Shown piece by piece: positions 15,118-22,786 of a stretch of 46,907 nucleotides of DNA; the stretch's first letter is position 1; each line of letters starts with the position of its first letter. The stretch is from NCBI GenBank assembly GCA_031275035.1, contig JAISPH010000246.1:1-46907 (forward strand), given 5' to 3'. Below the pieces are notes generated by a model. It was given only the letters and a program-made list of their open reading frames with translations, was not told where the DNA came from and did not search any database. This DNA comes from Treponema sp. GTDB lineage: Bacteria; Spirochaetota; Spirochaetia; Treponematales; Breznakiellaceae. A program made the translations under genes and the position numbers.

Positions 15118-16023
15118 ATGAACGCAAGAGAAACTGTTCTTTTGGCCCGTGAAAAGAAAACCGTCGTCCCCGCCTTTAATATACCCCATCTTCCCATGGT
15201 AGAGCCCGTGGCCTCCGCAGTGGCGGATGAAAATATCGCGGCCATCATACACGTAGCCCGGGTGGAGTGGAAAAATTTTACCGTTAAAAGCCTGGAGGAG
15301 GTGGCCGGGGAATACCGGAAATTTGAAAAACCAGGCCATACCCTTTTGGGACTGGATCATATTCCGGTGATAGACGAGGAACAGCAGCGGGTGGATTATA
15401 TGCCCCTCATCCGCAGGGCCATTGACGCCGGTTACCAGTCGGTGATGATAGACGGCTCCCGGCTTGATCTGGAGGGCAATATCGCCGCCACCGCCGAAGC
15501 CGCCGGGGAAGCCCACCGGGCGGGTCTTGCCTGCGAGGGGGAACTGGGGGCGGTGATGGGCCACGAAAGCGGCCCCATAAGGCCCTACGAAGAAATATTC
15601 GCCTCTAAAATGGGCTTTACCGATCTTGAAGAGGCCCGGCGCTTTGTAAAAGAATCCCGCTGCGACTGGATCTCCGTGGCGGTGGGTAATATCCACGGAG
15701 CGGTGGCGGAGGCCGCCAGAAACCAGAAGAAGCCCGAAGCCCGGCTTGATGTGGATCATATTGCCGCCCTCTACGGCGTAACGGGCATCCCCCTGGTACT
15801 GCACGGCGGCAGCGGCATCCGGCTTGATTATATCAGGCGGGGCATAGAGGCGGGGATAGCGAAGATCAATATAGGAACCGAAATACGCCAGGCCTACGAG
15901 AGGAGCCTGGAACAGCCGGGGGGTAAAATTCCCGCAGCCCAGGAAGCGGTTTACAAGCGGGTAAGGGAGCTGATTACGGATATAATGGGACCGCGGGAAA
16001 CCCGGCCCGTACTGTACCCCTAG
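15118..16023 (+). CDS. Class II fructose/tagatose-bisphosphate-type aldolase
   Basis: A 301-residue zinc-dependent class II aldolase. The family landmarks are present: PAFNIPHLPMVEPV near the start, catalytic D80-H81 in LGLDHIPVID, SVMIDGSRLDLEGNI, EGELGAVMGHE, the zinc-ligand His in VAVGNIHG, LHGGSG and KINIGTEIR for phosphate binding. The usual HLDHG sequence is altered to GLDHI, and the AIGTSHG segment to AVGNIHG, so the substrate may differ from fructose-1,6-bisphosphate. A KbaY/GatY-like or other ketose-phosphate aldolase is possible. GAGG precedes ATG 15118. A strong terminator follows. The next downstream region holds a decayed sugar kinase and then a sugar dehydrogenase. Confidence 0.85.
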   Translation: MNARETVLLAREKKTVVPAFNIPHLPMVEPVASAVADENIAAIIHVARVEWKNFTVKSLEEVAGEYRKFEKPGHTLLGLDHIPVIDEEQQRVDYMPLIRRAIDAGYQSVMIDGSRLDLEGNIAATAEAAGEAHRAGLACEGELGAVMGHESGPIRPYEEIFASKMGFTDLEEARRFVKESRCDWISVAVGNIHGAVAEAARNQKKPEARLDVDHIAALYGVTGIPLVLHGGSGIRLDYIRRGIEAGIAKINIGTEIRQAYERSLEQPGGKIPAAQEAVYKRVRELITDIMGPRETRPVLYP

Positions 16024-16054
16024 GAGTTTACTGCGCTTCGCGGGTAAAACCCCG

Positions 16055-16080
16055 AAAAATCGCCGATCAGGCGATTTTTT
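16055..16080 (+). terminator. Rho-independent terminator after the aldolase
   Basis: A perfect 10-bp stem AAAAATCGCC (16055-16064) with GGCGATTTTT (16070-16079), a 5-base loop and a run of six Ts. An outer pairing GGAGTTT (16023-16029) with AAACTCC (16088-16094) could enclose it. The A-rich left arm would also allow termination from the opposite side. Confidence 0.9.
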
Positions 16081-16096
16081 ACTCTGCAAACTCCGA

Positions 16097-16308
16097 AAGG
16101 ATGCCCAAAAACCTACAAGTGCAACAGGCTCTTGGCCGCCCGGCGGCGTTGAGGAAGCCGCGGAAACCGTGTTCCATACCGGCGAAGCCATCGAGCCGAA
16201 TCCCAAATACCGGGATTTTACGCCGAAAAATTTGAACTATACCGCAAACTCCATAATCATGCAGGGGAAGAGGGCGCTTTTGCCCTAAAAGGCGGCGTTT
16301 GCGTATAA
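16097..16308 (+). pseudogene. Remnant of an FGGY-family sugar kinase C-terminus
   Basis: Frame 2 reads GSWPPGGVEEAAETVFHTGE then AIEPNPKYRDF. A shift in the T-run near 16214-16220 continues as YAEKFELYRKLHNH and ends at TAA 16306-16308. The order 'VEEAAE...EPNP...Y...KFELYRKL' is the characteristic end of xylulokinase/FGGY carbohydrate kinases. There is no start, no ATPase domain and no ribosome-binding site, so only the tail survives. It lies between a sugar-phosphate aldolase and a sugar dehydrogenase with an ABC transporter, where a kinase would be expected. Family assignment is from pattern memory of the C-terminal region. Confidence 0.6.
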
Positions 16309-16346
16309 TTTCCACCGCGAAGAAAACGATTTCCCCGTTTTTTTTG

Positions 16347-16376
16347 TTGACTTTGAACAGGGATAAAATTTATAAT
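16347..16376 (+). promoter_or_regulatory. Promoter of the zinc dehydrogenase gene
   Basis: TTGACT (16347-16352), 18-base spacer, TATAAT (16371-16376). Transcription would start near 16383, leaving a very short leader that still contains AAGGA (16386-16390). A second TATAAT at 16304-16309 with a poor -35 (TTGCCC) is an alternative. Confidence 0.6.
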
Positions 16377-16395
16377 CTTATCTTCAAGGATTGAA

Positions 16396-17448
16396 ATGAA
16401 AGCTGTAGCGGCATTGAAAGCAAAAAAACCCGCCGAGATTTCCTGTGTTGATATTCCCATGCCTTCAATTGGGGATTATGAATGTTTGGTCAGGGTCTAT
16501 GCCTGCGGTCTTTGCAGCAGTACCGACTTAAAAATAGCCCATGGGGAACATCCTTATAATCCGGCCCTTACCTATTCGTACCCCTGTATTCTGGGTCATG
16601 AAGCCGCCGGGGAGATCGTGGAGACGGGAAGCAAGGTCCGGTATTTAAAGCGGGGACAGCGCCTTATTTCGCCTTTAACGGCGGTGCCCGGCTGCGGTTA
16701 TCTTATGGCCTACGGGGGAATGACCGAATACTCCGCAGCCGCCGACTACCGGGCAATGAAAGAAGACGGCGTTGACGTGCCGGTTTTGCACAGCGCCGCC
16801 GAGGAGCGCGATTTTTTAACCCAGGTTATTCCTGACGATATTGCATATACCGACGCTGCCATGATCCTCACCTTCAAAGAAAACTACAGCGCCATAAAAA
16901 ATTTTGATATTAGGGAGGGTATGGACATCCTTATATTCGGGGACGGCGCGGTTTCCATGGGGATAAGCCTTTTCCTCCGTACCTTTAAGGTTAATTCGGT
17001 GATTGTTGCGGGTCATCACGATGACCGGCTTGAAATGATTAGCCGGGTTTCGAAACCGGATCTGCTTGTTAATTCCCGGACCGCCGTCATCCGGAAGCTT
17101 CTGGGAAACCGGAAATTTGACCGCGTAATAGACGCGGCCGGCAGTATCGAAATTATAAAACAAGGCGCGGAGCTGCTGAAGCCGGGCGGCAGAGTTTGTC
17201 TCTACGGCACCCTTCCCAAGGGTAAGTCGGCGCTGGATCTCTACGATATCCCCAATAATACCGGGATACAGACCCTCAGTTATCCCTATCGGGAACACCG
17301 GGTTAAAGATGAAATTATTGCTTTTATGCGTCAAGGATTGGTAAGGGCCGGAGATTTTTACAGCCACGTACTTCCCGCGGAACAGGCGAAAGAGGCCTTT
17401 CGGATGGTTGAAACAAGGGAAGCCTTTAAGGTTATCCTTACTTTTTAG
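16396..17448 (+). CDS. Zinc-dependent medium-chain dehydrogenase
   Basis: A 350-residue MDR-superfamily alcohol/polyol dehydrogenase. Catalytic zinc ligands are visible: C40 in ACGLCSSTDLK and H68-E69 in GHEAAG. The Rossmann fold starts at ILIFGDGAVSMGISLF; the usual GxGxxG is here GDGAVS. The structural-zinc lobe with four closely spaced cysteines, normal in sorbitol and alcohol dehydrogenases, is missing, as in some MDR branches. AAGGA precedes ATG 16396. It stands in front of the sugar ABC transporter but has its own promoter. Oxidation of a sugar alcohol or sugar taken up by that transporter is the best guess. Confidence 0.85.
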   Translation: MKAVAALKAKKPAEISCVDIPMPSIGDYECLVRVYACGLCSSTDLKIAHGEHPYNPALTYSYPCILGHEAAGEIVETGSKVRYLKRGQRLISPLTAVPGCGYLMAYGGMTEYSAAADYRAMKEDGVDVPVLHSAAEERDFLTQVIPDDIAYTDAAMILTFKENYSAIKNFDIREGMDILIFGDGAVSMGISLFLRTFKVNSVIVAGHHDDRLEMISRVSKPDLLVNSRTAVIRKLLGNRKFDRVIDAAGSIEIIKQGAELLKPGGRVCLYGTLPKGKSALDLYDIPNNTGIQTLSYPYREHRVKDEIIAFMRQGLVRAGDFYSHVLPAEQAKEAFRMVETREAFKVILTF

Positions 17449-17512
17449 TTGAGACACCGGAGAGTATTATTGATACTCCATATAAAGACATATAGAATGG
17501 AACAAAATATGT

Positions 17513-17560
17513 TTGACATTTTTGAAATGTCATAATATAATGTCAAAATGTATTTACATT
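17513..17560 (+). promoter_or_regulatory. Consensus promoter with overlapping palindromic operators
   Basis: TTGACA (17513-17518), exactly 17 bases, TATAAT (17536-17541): a perfect sigma-70 promoter. A perfect palindrome TGACATTT-TTG-AAATGTCA (17514-17532) covers the -35 and most of the spacer. A second one, AATGTA-TT-TACATT (17547-17560), covers the start site. A repressor bound here would block RNA polymerase fully. It drives the sugar ABC transporter, with a leader of about 170 bases. Upstream, 17462-17478 holds another small palindrome, GAGTAT/ATACTC. Confidence 0.8.
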
Positions 17561-17720
17561 AAAGGGACAATTGGTTTCCGCAGGGCGGGATCTTTGCGGC
17601 TGAAAGCATATAAGGCTGCTGACTTTTTAACCGGGCTTTGTTTACCGGTTCTTCGGACTGGTATTAAAGTAATTTTTGAATTCCCTGAGGAATTCTATCT
17701 GATGATGGAGGAAGAGAATA

Positions 17721-18779
17721 ATGAAAAAGGTAATGGTTCTTGCGGCGGCGCTGGTAGTACTTTTGGCTCTTATGGGCTGTAAGGGGAAACAGGCGTCGGG
17801 AACTTCAGACAAGATCACGGTTGGTGTGGTAAACATCTCCATGGAGTCTGAGTATTGGGCTTCTTTGGCAAAGGGCGCCGAACTGTTTGCCCAGAGCAAA
17901 GGCCTGGGTTATGTCGTCATGTCCGGCGATAGTCCCCAGAAACAAATTGATAACGTCGAATCCTTTATCAATCAGTACGGAAGCAACGGGATTATCTTCT
18001 TCGATCCGGTCAGCGAATCGGCCACTCCCGCGATAGTGGAAATGTGCGAAGAAGCGGGGGTCAAGCTTGCCATCTATACCACCCTGGAAAAAGGACTGTA
18101 TCCCACCGACTTTGAAAACTTTGTGGTCTTCATTAGAAACGACAATGTGGAGTTCGGTTACCAGGCCTGCGTGGATCTCTTTAATTCCATCGGCGGCAAG
18201 GGCAAGGTGGCGCAGATGTACGGCGTTCCCGGCAACTCCGCCGCGGCGGAACGGGAAATCGGCATGAAGAGGGCCCTGGAGGAATTCCCCGATATCGAAC
18301 TGGTGGATACCCAGATTGCCAACTACCTCGGCTCCGAGGGCATGACGACTATGGAGAACTGGATTGCCAAGTACGGCGAGGACTTAAAGGGCGTATTCTG
18401 CCATTCCGACGGTATGGCGGTAGGCGCGGCGGAAGCTTTGAAGAACGCCGACATGGTGGGCAAGATCAAAATCGTCGGTTTTGACGGCACCAAGGCGGCT
18501 TTTGAATGTATCAAAGACGGCAGTATGTACAGCACCATGTTCCAGGACGGGTATGCGGTCGGCGGCTACGGCGCCGCGTACGCCTGGTCGGCCAAGACCG
18601 GCAAGATCGATGTTAAAACCATGGATCAGAAAAAGCGGATGTTCTTCTCCGTCGTCAAACTGGTAACGTCCGCTAATGTGGACGAGATGGTCGCCACCTA
18701 TGTGAATTCGCTGCCTACCTACGACTTCGATAATCTGGACTTCCCGATTGTGGGTATCGTCCCCAATCCCAAGCTCTAA
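17721..18779 (+). CDS. Sugar ABC transporter substrate-binding lipoprotein (RbsB-like)
   Basis: A 352-residue periplasmic-binding-protein type I fold. The N-terminal signal has lipobox LMGC with lipidated C20, so it is membrane-anchored and would be matured by Lnt. The body begins KITVGVVNISMESEYWASLAKGAELFA, typical of the ribose/xylose group, with IIFFDPVSESATPAIVE, VAQMYGVPGNSAAAEREIG and IKIVGFDGTKAAFECIKDG. The ligand is probably a monosaccharide; ribose, xylose or another cannot be decided. GGAGG lies eight bases before ATG 17721. It is the first gene of a four-gene transporter operon behind the palindrome-controlled promoter. A hairpin after the stop probably lowers expression of the membrane genes relative to the binding protein. 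Confidence 0.93.
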   Translation: MKKVMVLAAALVVLLALMGCKGKQASGTSDKITVGVVNISMESEYWASLAKGAELFAQSKGLGYVVMSGDSPQKQIDNVESFINQYGSNGIIFFDPVSESATPAIVEMCEEAGVKLAIYTTLEKGLYPTDFENFVVFIRNDNVEFGYQACVDLFNSIGGKGKVAQMYGVPGNSAAAEREIGMKRALEEFPDIELVDTQIANYLGSEGMTTMENWIAKYGEDLKGVFCHSDGMAVGAAEALKNADMVGKIKIVGFDGTKAAFECIKDGSMYSTMFQDGYAVGGYGAAYAWSAKTGKIDVKTMDQKKRMFFSVVKLVTSANVDEMVATYVNSLPTYDFDNLDFPIVGIVPNPKL

Positions 18780-18785
18780 GGCTTT

Positions 18786-18836
18786 GTCCCGGGCTTGTCC
18801 GCTTTGTGCGGGAAGTCCCGGGACGGAGGACTTTTT
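18786..18836 (+). terminator. Intra-operon attenuator hairpin after the binding protein
   Basis: GTCCCGGG (18786-18793) pairs with CCCGGGAC (18817-18824), with inner pairing CCGC/GCGG. A short T-run (CTTTTT, 18831-18836) follows after six bases. The displaced T-run suggests partial termination or 3'-end protection, common after binding-protein genes. Confidence 0.55.
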
Positions 18837-18942
18837 CGGGAACCGCCAGCGGATTGTTCTGTATGCGGTTCCCGTCTAAGCCTTGAACGGGGGCGGAAAA
18901 ACATCCGCCCCTGTTTCGAATTATTTTATCAACGGAGGCAGT

Positions 18943-19965
18943 ATGCGGATTGCCATAACTAAAAATGCGGCGGATGAAACGGTAGCGAGCCAGTTTGTAC
19001 AGAAAATCAAGGACGATGCAAAAATGGGCGTAATCCGCAGGTACGCTCCTACGATTGTCCTGGTGGTGATGACCCTCTTTTCCATGATATTCGTTCCCGG
19101 ATTTATGAGCTGGAAGAATTTAAACAACCTGCTCTATCAAATGACCCTGCCCCTGGTTTTGGCCACGGGCCTGACCTTCGTGCTGTTGATCGGCGGAATC
19201 GATCTCTCCCTGGAAGGGGTTATGGGATTTTCCGGTTCCATCTTTGCCCTGTTGGTGCTTAACTCGAAAAACGGCAACAACCTGGGGTTCCTGGCGGTGC
19301 TTATCGTGGTCGCCTCCGGGTTTCTTATCGGGGCAACCAACGGTATTCTGCATGTAAAACTGCGGATACCTTCATTTATGATAACTTTTGCCATGGCCAG
19401 TATCGTCAAGGGCTTCGGCGTTCTCAGTTACCGGAGTATCCCCGCGACTATCCGGAGCGAATCGATCATCGCTCTTTCCCGAAATTCTCTCTTCGGCGTC
19501 ATTCCCTACATGACCCTTATAGCCATGGGGATTTTCTTTGTGGGGGTTATTATTCTTAACTATACCGCCTTCGGCAGGGCGGTTTACGCCATCGGCGACA
19601 ATGAGTTGAGCGCCCGGGCGGCGGGCATCAATATAGACCGGGTAAAAATCGGGGTATTTACCTTCTGCGGCGTGATGATCAGCATTGCCGGTCTTTTGGG
19701 CGCTATCCGGTTGAAGATAGGCAATGTTGAAATCGGCTACAGCCAGCTCTTTCCAACCATTGCGGCGGTTACGGTGGGGGGTATTTATCCCGGAACCGGC
19801 GGCATGCTTCAGACTATTATCGGCGTACTCATCTATACGGAGCTTTCAAATTACCTTACCCTGATGGGGGTTAATACCTTTTATAAACAAGCCATCCAGG
19901 GAATTATCATCCTGGTGGCGGTAGCGCTTTCCGCTACCAGAAACAGAAAAACAATCGTTAAATAA
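18943..19965 (+). CDS. Sugar ABC transporter permease (RbsC-like), first
   Basis: An integral membrane permease of the BPD_transp_2 family with about eight to ten hydrophobic helices. The family segments are TFVLLIGGIDLSLEGVMGFSG, the cytoplasmic AIGDNELSARAAGINIDRVKI that contacts the ATPase, and AAVTVGGIYPGTGGMLQTIIG. ATG 18943 (MRIAITKNAADE) is preceded by ACGGAGG at ideal spacing. An earlier ATG at 18883 would place the hairpin region in the leader and add unlikely residues. A second, different permease lies two genes on, so the channel may be a heterodimer. Confidence 0.92.
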   Translation: MRIAITKNAADETVASQFVQKIKDDAKMGVIRRYAPTIVLVVMTLFSMIFVPGFMSWKNLNNLLYQMTLPLVLATGLTFVLLIGGIDLSLEGVMGFSGSIFALLVLNSKNGNNLGFLAVLIVVASGFLIGATNGILHVKLRIPSFMITFAMASIVKGFGVLSYRSIPATIRSESIIALSRNSLFGVIPYMTLIAMGIFFVGVIILNYTAFGRAVYAIGDNELSARAAGINIDRVKIGVFTFCGVMISIAGLLGAIRLKIGNVEIGYSQLFPTIAAVTVGGIYPGTGGMLQTIIGVLIYTELSNYLTLMGVNTFYKQAIQGIIILVAVALSATRNRKTIVK

Positions 19966-19977
19966 AGGGCTGCGGTA

Positions 19978-21507
19978 ATGAACAAAGAACTCCTGTTTGA
20001 CATGAAAGGCATAGGCAAAACCTACGGGACCACCGAGGTTCTGAAAAACATAGACATGCAGATCTATAAGGGCGAGGTAATCGGCCTGATCGGGGAAAAC
20101 GGAGCGGGGAAATCGACCCTGCTCAAGATTATCGCCGGAGTTGAGCAGCCTACCACCGGAACCATGCTGATGAACGGCGTTCCCTTCAACGCTAAGGATG
20201 TGGTGGACGCAAACCGCCAGGGGATAGGCATGGTTTTTCAGGAACAGTCCCTCATCCTCAACCTTACGGTGGCCCAGAATATTTTTCTTGGAAGGGAAAA
20301 ACCCTACAGTACCGGAAAAATTATCAACTGGGCAAAGATGAACGCCGACGCAAAAACGGTGCTGGCCCGCCTTGGGGTCGATTCCATTCAGCCTAATAAG
20401 CGGGTCTACGATTTGAACTTTGTCCACCGGCAGATGGTGGAAATCGCCAAGGTCCTCGATATTATTTTAAAGACCAGCGATACCGGCGCGCTGCTGCTGC
20501 TGGACGAGCCGACCACGGTGCTTTCCAACGACGAGATCGAAGTGCTTTTCAAGGAAATAAAGCGGATCAAAGAGAAGGGGGTGTCGGTTATCTTTATCTC
20601 CCACCGCCTGGACGAGGTCCTGGCGGTAACCGACCGGATTTATATCTTCAAGGACGGCGAAGAAACGGGGGTTGTCAATACCGCAGAGGCGGATACCGCC
20701 CTGCTCTATGAAAAAATGGTCGGGCGGACCACGTCGGGCAGGTACTATCTGACCAACGAACAGACCGTCCCCGCCGACGAGGTGGTGCTTGAGGTAAAGG
20801 GCCTTGGGAAGTACGGGTATTTCAAGGATGTCAGCTTCCAGCTTAAACGGGGCGAGGTGCTTGGTTTCTGCGGCGTCGAAGGTTCCGGAAAGGAAGAGCT
20901 TTGTTCGGTGCTCTGCGGGGACGATCTCTTCACTGCGGGTACTATTGAGATGAACGGCAAACCGATACGGAGCTTTCGATCCCCCGCCAAGGCGTTGAAC
21001 ACCGGCATCCTTTCCATTCCCAAGGATCGCAGGCTGGAAGGTATGATAGGCACCCTCCCGTTGAAGGATAACATCATCGCCTCAAGTCTCGGGAAAATAG
21101 CCAGGTTTAACATCCTTTCGGGAAAAAATATTAAAGAAATAACCCTCCGCTGGATCTCTAAAATGGGGGTCAAGTGCGGCAGCATCGAGGACCGGATGGA
21201 TCATCTCTCCGGGGGAAATGCCCAAAAGGCGATCTTTTGCCGGGTTATCTCCAGCGGATCGGAAATTCTGATTCTGAACCATCCCACCCGGGGGGTGGAT
21301 GTGGGGGCCAAAGAAGAACTCTACAAAGCTATCCGGGAGATAACCAACGACGGAAAATCGGTTATCCTCCTGGGCGATACCCTGGATGAGTGTATCGGCC
21401 TTGCCAGCAGAATCCTGATCATGAAGGACGGGCTGATACAAAAGGAATTCCAGTGCCCCGGCAATGCAAAGCCTGAACAAATAGAAATTGTCAAATACAT
21501 GATGTAG
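19978..21507 (+). CDS. Sugar ABC transporter ATP-binding protein (RbsA-like, two domains)
   Basis: A 509-residue tandem ABC ATPase. Domain 1 has Walker A GENGAGKST (K45), Walker B ALLLLDEPTTVLS and H-loop FISHR. Its signature is degenerate (DLNFVHRQMVEIAK instead of LSGGQ), as is common in the first half of RbsA/MglA proteins. Domain 2 has Walker A EGSGKEEL (K305), signature LSGGNAQKAIF and a NHPTRGVDVG Walker B region. The layout is typical for monosaccharide importers. It begins 12 bases after the first permease, and the second permease starts 17 bases after its stop. Confidence 0.95.
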   Translation: MNKELLFDMKGIGKTYGTTEVLKNIDMQIYKGEVIGLIGENGAGKSTLLKIIAGVEQPTTGTMLMNGVPFNAKDVVDANRQGIGMVFQEQSLILNLTVAQNIFLGREKPYSTGKIINWAKMNADAKTVLARLGVDSIQPNKRVYDLNFVHRQMVEIAKVLDIILKTSDTGALLLLDEPTTVLSNDEIEVLFKEIKRIKEKGVSVIFISHRLDEVLAVTDRIYIFKDGEETGVVNTAEADTALLYEKMVGRTTSGRYYLTNEQTVPADEVVLEVKGLGKYGYFKDVSFQLKRGEVLGFCGVEGSGKEELCSVLCGDDLFTAGTIEMNGKPIRSFRSPAKALNTGILSIPKDRRLEGMIGTLPLKDNIIASSLGKIARFNILSGKNIKEITLRWISKMGVKCGSIEDRMDHLSGGNAQKAIFCRVISSGSEILILNHPTRGVDVGAKEELYKAIREITNDGKSVILLGDTLDECIGLASRILIMKDGLIQKEFQCPGNAKPEQIEIVKYMM

Positions 21508-21524
21508 CGGGAGAGGAGAAACAA

Positions 21525-22511
21525 GTGGCGTACACAAACATTTTTAATTCAAATAAATATTTAAGGACGACGGCCAAGTATGTGGGAAGGTACTCTTCCG
21601 TACTGGGGATGCTCCTGATTTTCTTTGTTTTTACGCTGCTGAGCAGCAACTTTCTAAGCGTCCGTAATATCAACAATATCCTTTCCTCCGCGGCGCCCAT
21701 CTTTTTTGTGGTGATAGGCCTTTCCTTTGTTATCCTGACCGGCAGCGTCGATCTTTCCACCGGGGGGGTTGTTTCCTGTACCTGCGTGATTGTGGGATTG
21801 TACATAGGCGATGTGGGCAATAAAATTCTTTGGGTCGCCCTGGCGGTAGGTATCGGCGCGGGGCTGCTTAACGGACTGCTCATCTCCATGCTCAAGATAC
21901 CTTCCTTCATCGGCACCCTCTGTACCTACAGTATCTGGAAGTGCGTCGCCCTGGTGCTCTCCGGTTCTTTTAACAAGGCCATCCCCCTTGACAAAGTGTC
22001 CGTTATCGCATGGTCAAGGGAGGCCTGGTTCATATTTCCCGTTACCTATCTGATTGCCCTGGGTATCTACTTTATCGCCCTTTTCATAGAGCGTTATACC
22101 ACCATGGGAAAGAGTATCTACGCGGTGGGGGCCAATGTGGGGGCGGCTAGGATGGCCGGCATCAGCATTGTTAAGGCCCAGATCGCCGCCTATCTTATGT
22201 GCGGCATCGGCAGCGCCCTCTGCGGCGCCTGCTATGCCCTGCGGACCCGGTCCAGCTATCCCAGCATCGGCGACACGTTGAACCTGCTTGCCATGGCCGC
22301 CGTGGTCATGGGAGGAACTTCGCTGGCGGGAGGGAAGGGGACCGTAGCCACCACGCTGCCCAGTGTCATAACCATGGTTATGCTCCAGACCGCCCTTAAA
22401 GTACTGGGACTGGACGCCTATTGGCAGGAAATTGTATTTGGGATAGTACTTCTGGGGGCCATTTATATTAATGCGGATCGTTCGGGCAGCAAGGATGTGA
22501 TTATAAAATAG
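21525..22511 (+). CDS. Sugar ABC transporter permease (RbsC-like), second
   Basis: A 328-residue BPD_transp_2 permease with about nine hydrophobic helices. It has FVILTGSVDLSTGGVVSCTC, AVGANVGAARMAGISIVKAQI and AAVVMGGTSLAGGKGTV. The start is GTG 21525, with GAGAGGAG seven bases upstream. It differs clearly from the first permease of the operon, suggesting that the two form a heterodimeric pore, as in some AI-2, sugar and nucleoside importers. Transcription probably ends in the following 260 bases, although no clear U-run terminator is visible there. Confidence 0.92.
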   Translation: MAYTNIFNSNKYLRTTAKYVGRYSSVLGMLLIFFVFTLLSSNFLSVRNINNILSSAAPIFFVVIGLSFVILTGSVDLSTGGVVSCTCVIVGLYIGDVGNKILWVALAVGIGAGLLNGLLISMLKIPSFIGTLCTYSIWKCVALVLSGSFNKAIPLDKVSVIAWSREAWFIFPVTYLIALGIYFIALFIERYTTMGKSIYAVGANVGAARMAGISIVKAQIAAYLMCGIGSALCGACYALRTRSSYPSIGDTLNLLAMAAVVMGGTSLAGGKGTVATTLPSVITMVMLQTALKVLGLDAYWQEIVFGIVLLGAIYINADRSGSKDVIIK

Positions 22512-22786
22512 GCCCGTCTTTCAGGGCGGGATCGCTGATTGTACCGGCCGGGACTATACCCCGGTACGAAGATCGGTTTATACTATCCTCAGATTAACAT
22601 TTAACCGGGGCAAACGGGGTATTGATCCCGGCCTTCCAAAAATAGAGGGGCGCCCTCCGGCACTATCCGTCTGAAATAGGGGAATCTCTGGAAACCCCGG
22701 TTGGATTTCCGTATAACTTTCCCCGGCCTGCCGATCTGTACCGGCAATCCGGTTTACACCAAAGTACGTTCCGGATGGAGGAATTT
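22512..22786 (+). other. Gene-free leader before ileS
   Basis: No gene was found in this stretch. It holds an inverted repeat GTACCGG (22541-22547) / CCGGTAC (22561-22567) with alternative GGG/CCC pairing inside. A TATACT at 22579-22584 lacks a convincing -35. There is no T-box core sequence, so tRNA-sensing control is not supported. An ileS promoter must lie here or within the transporter operon, but none is convincing. Confidence 0.4.

Noticed and set aside
16079..16460. Minus-strand frames in the aldolase-dehydrogenase gap
   Set aside because: Shadows of the kinase remnant and promoter region, without family motifs.
17513..17782. 89-codon frame before the binding-protein gene
   Set aside because: It starts inside the promoter and overlaps the real gene out of frame.
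22512..22786. T-box riboswitch before ileS
   Set aside because: No T-box core or antiterminator sequence could be seen.
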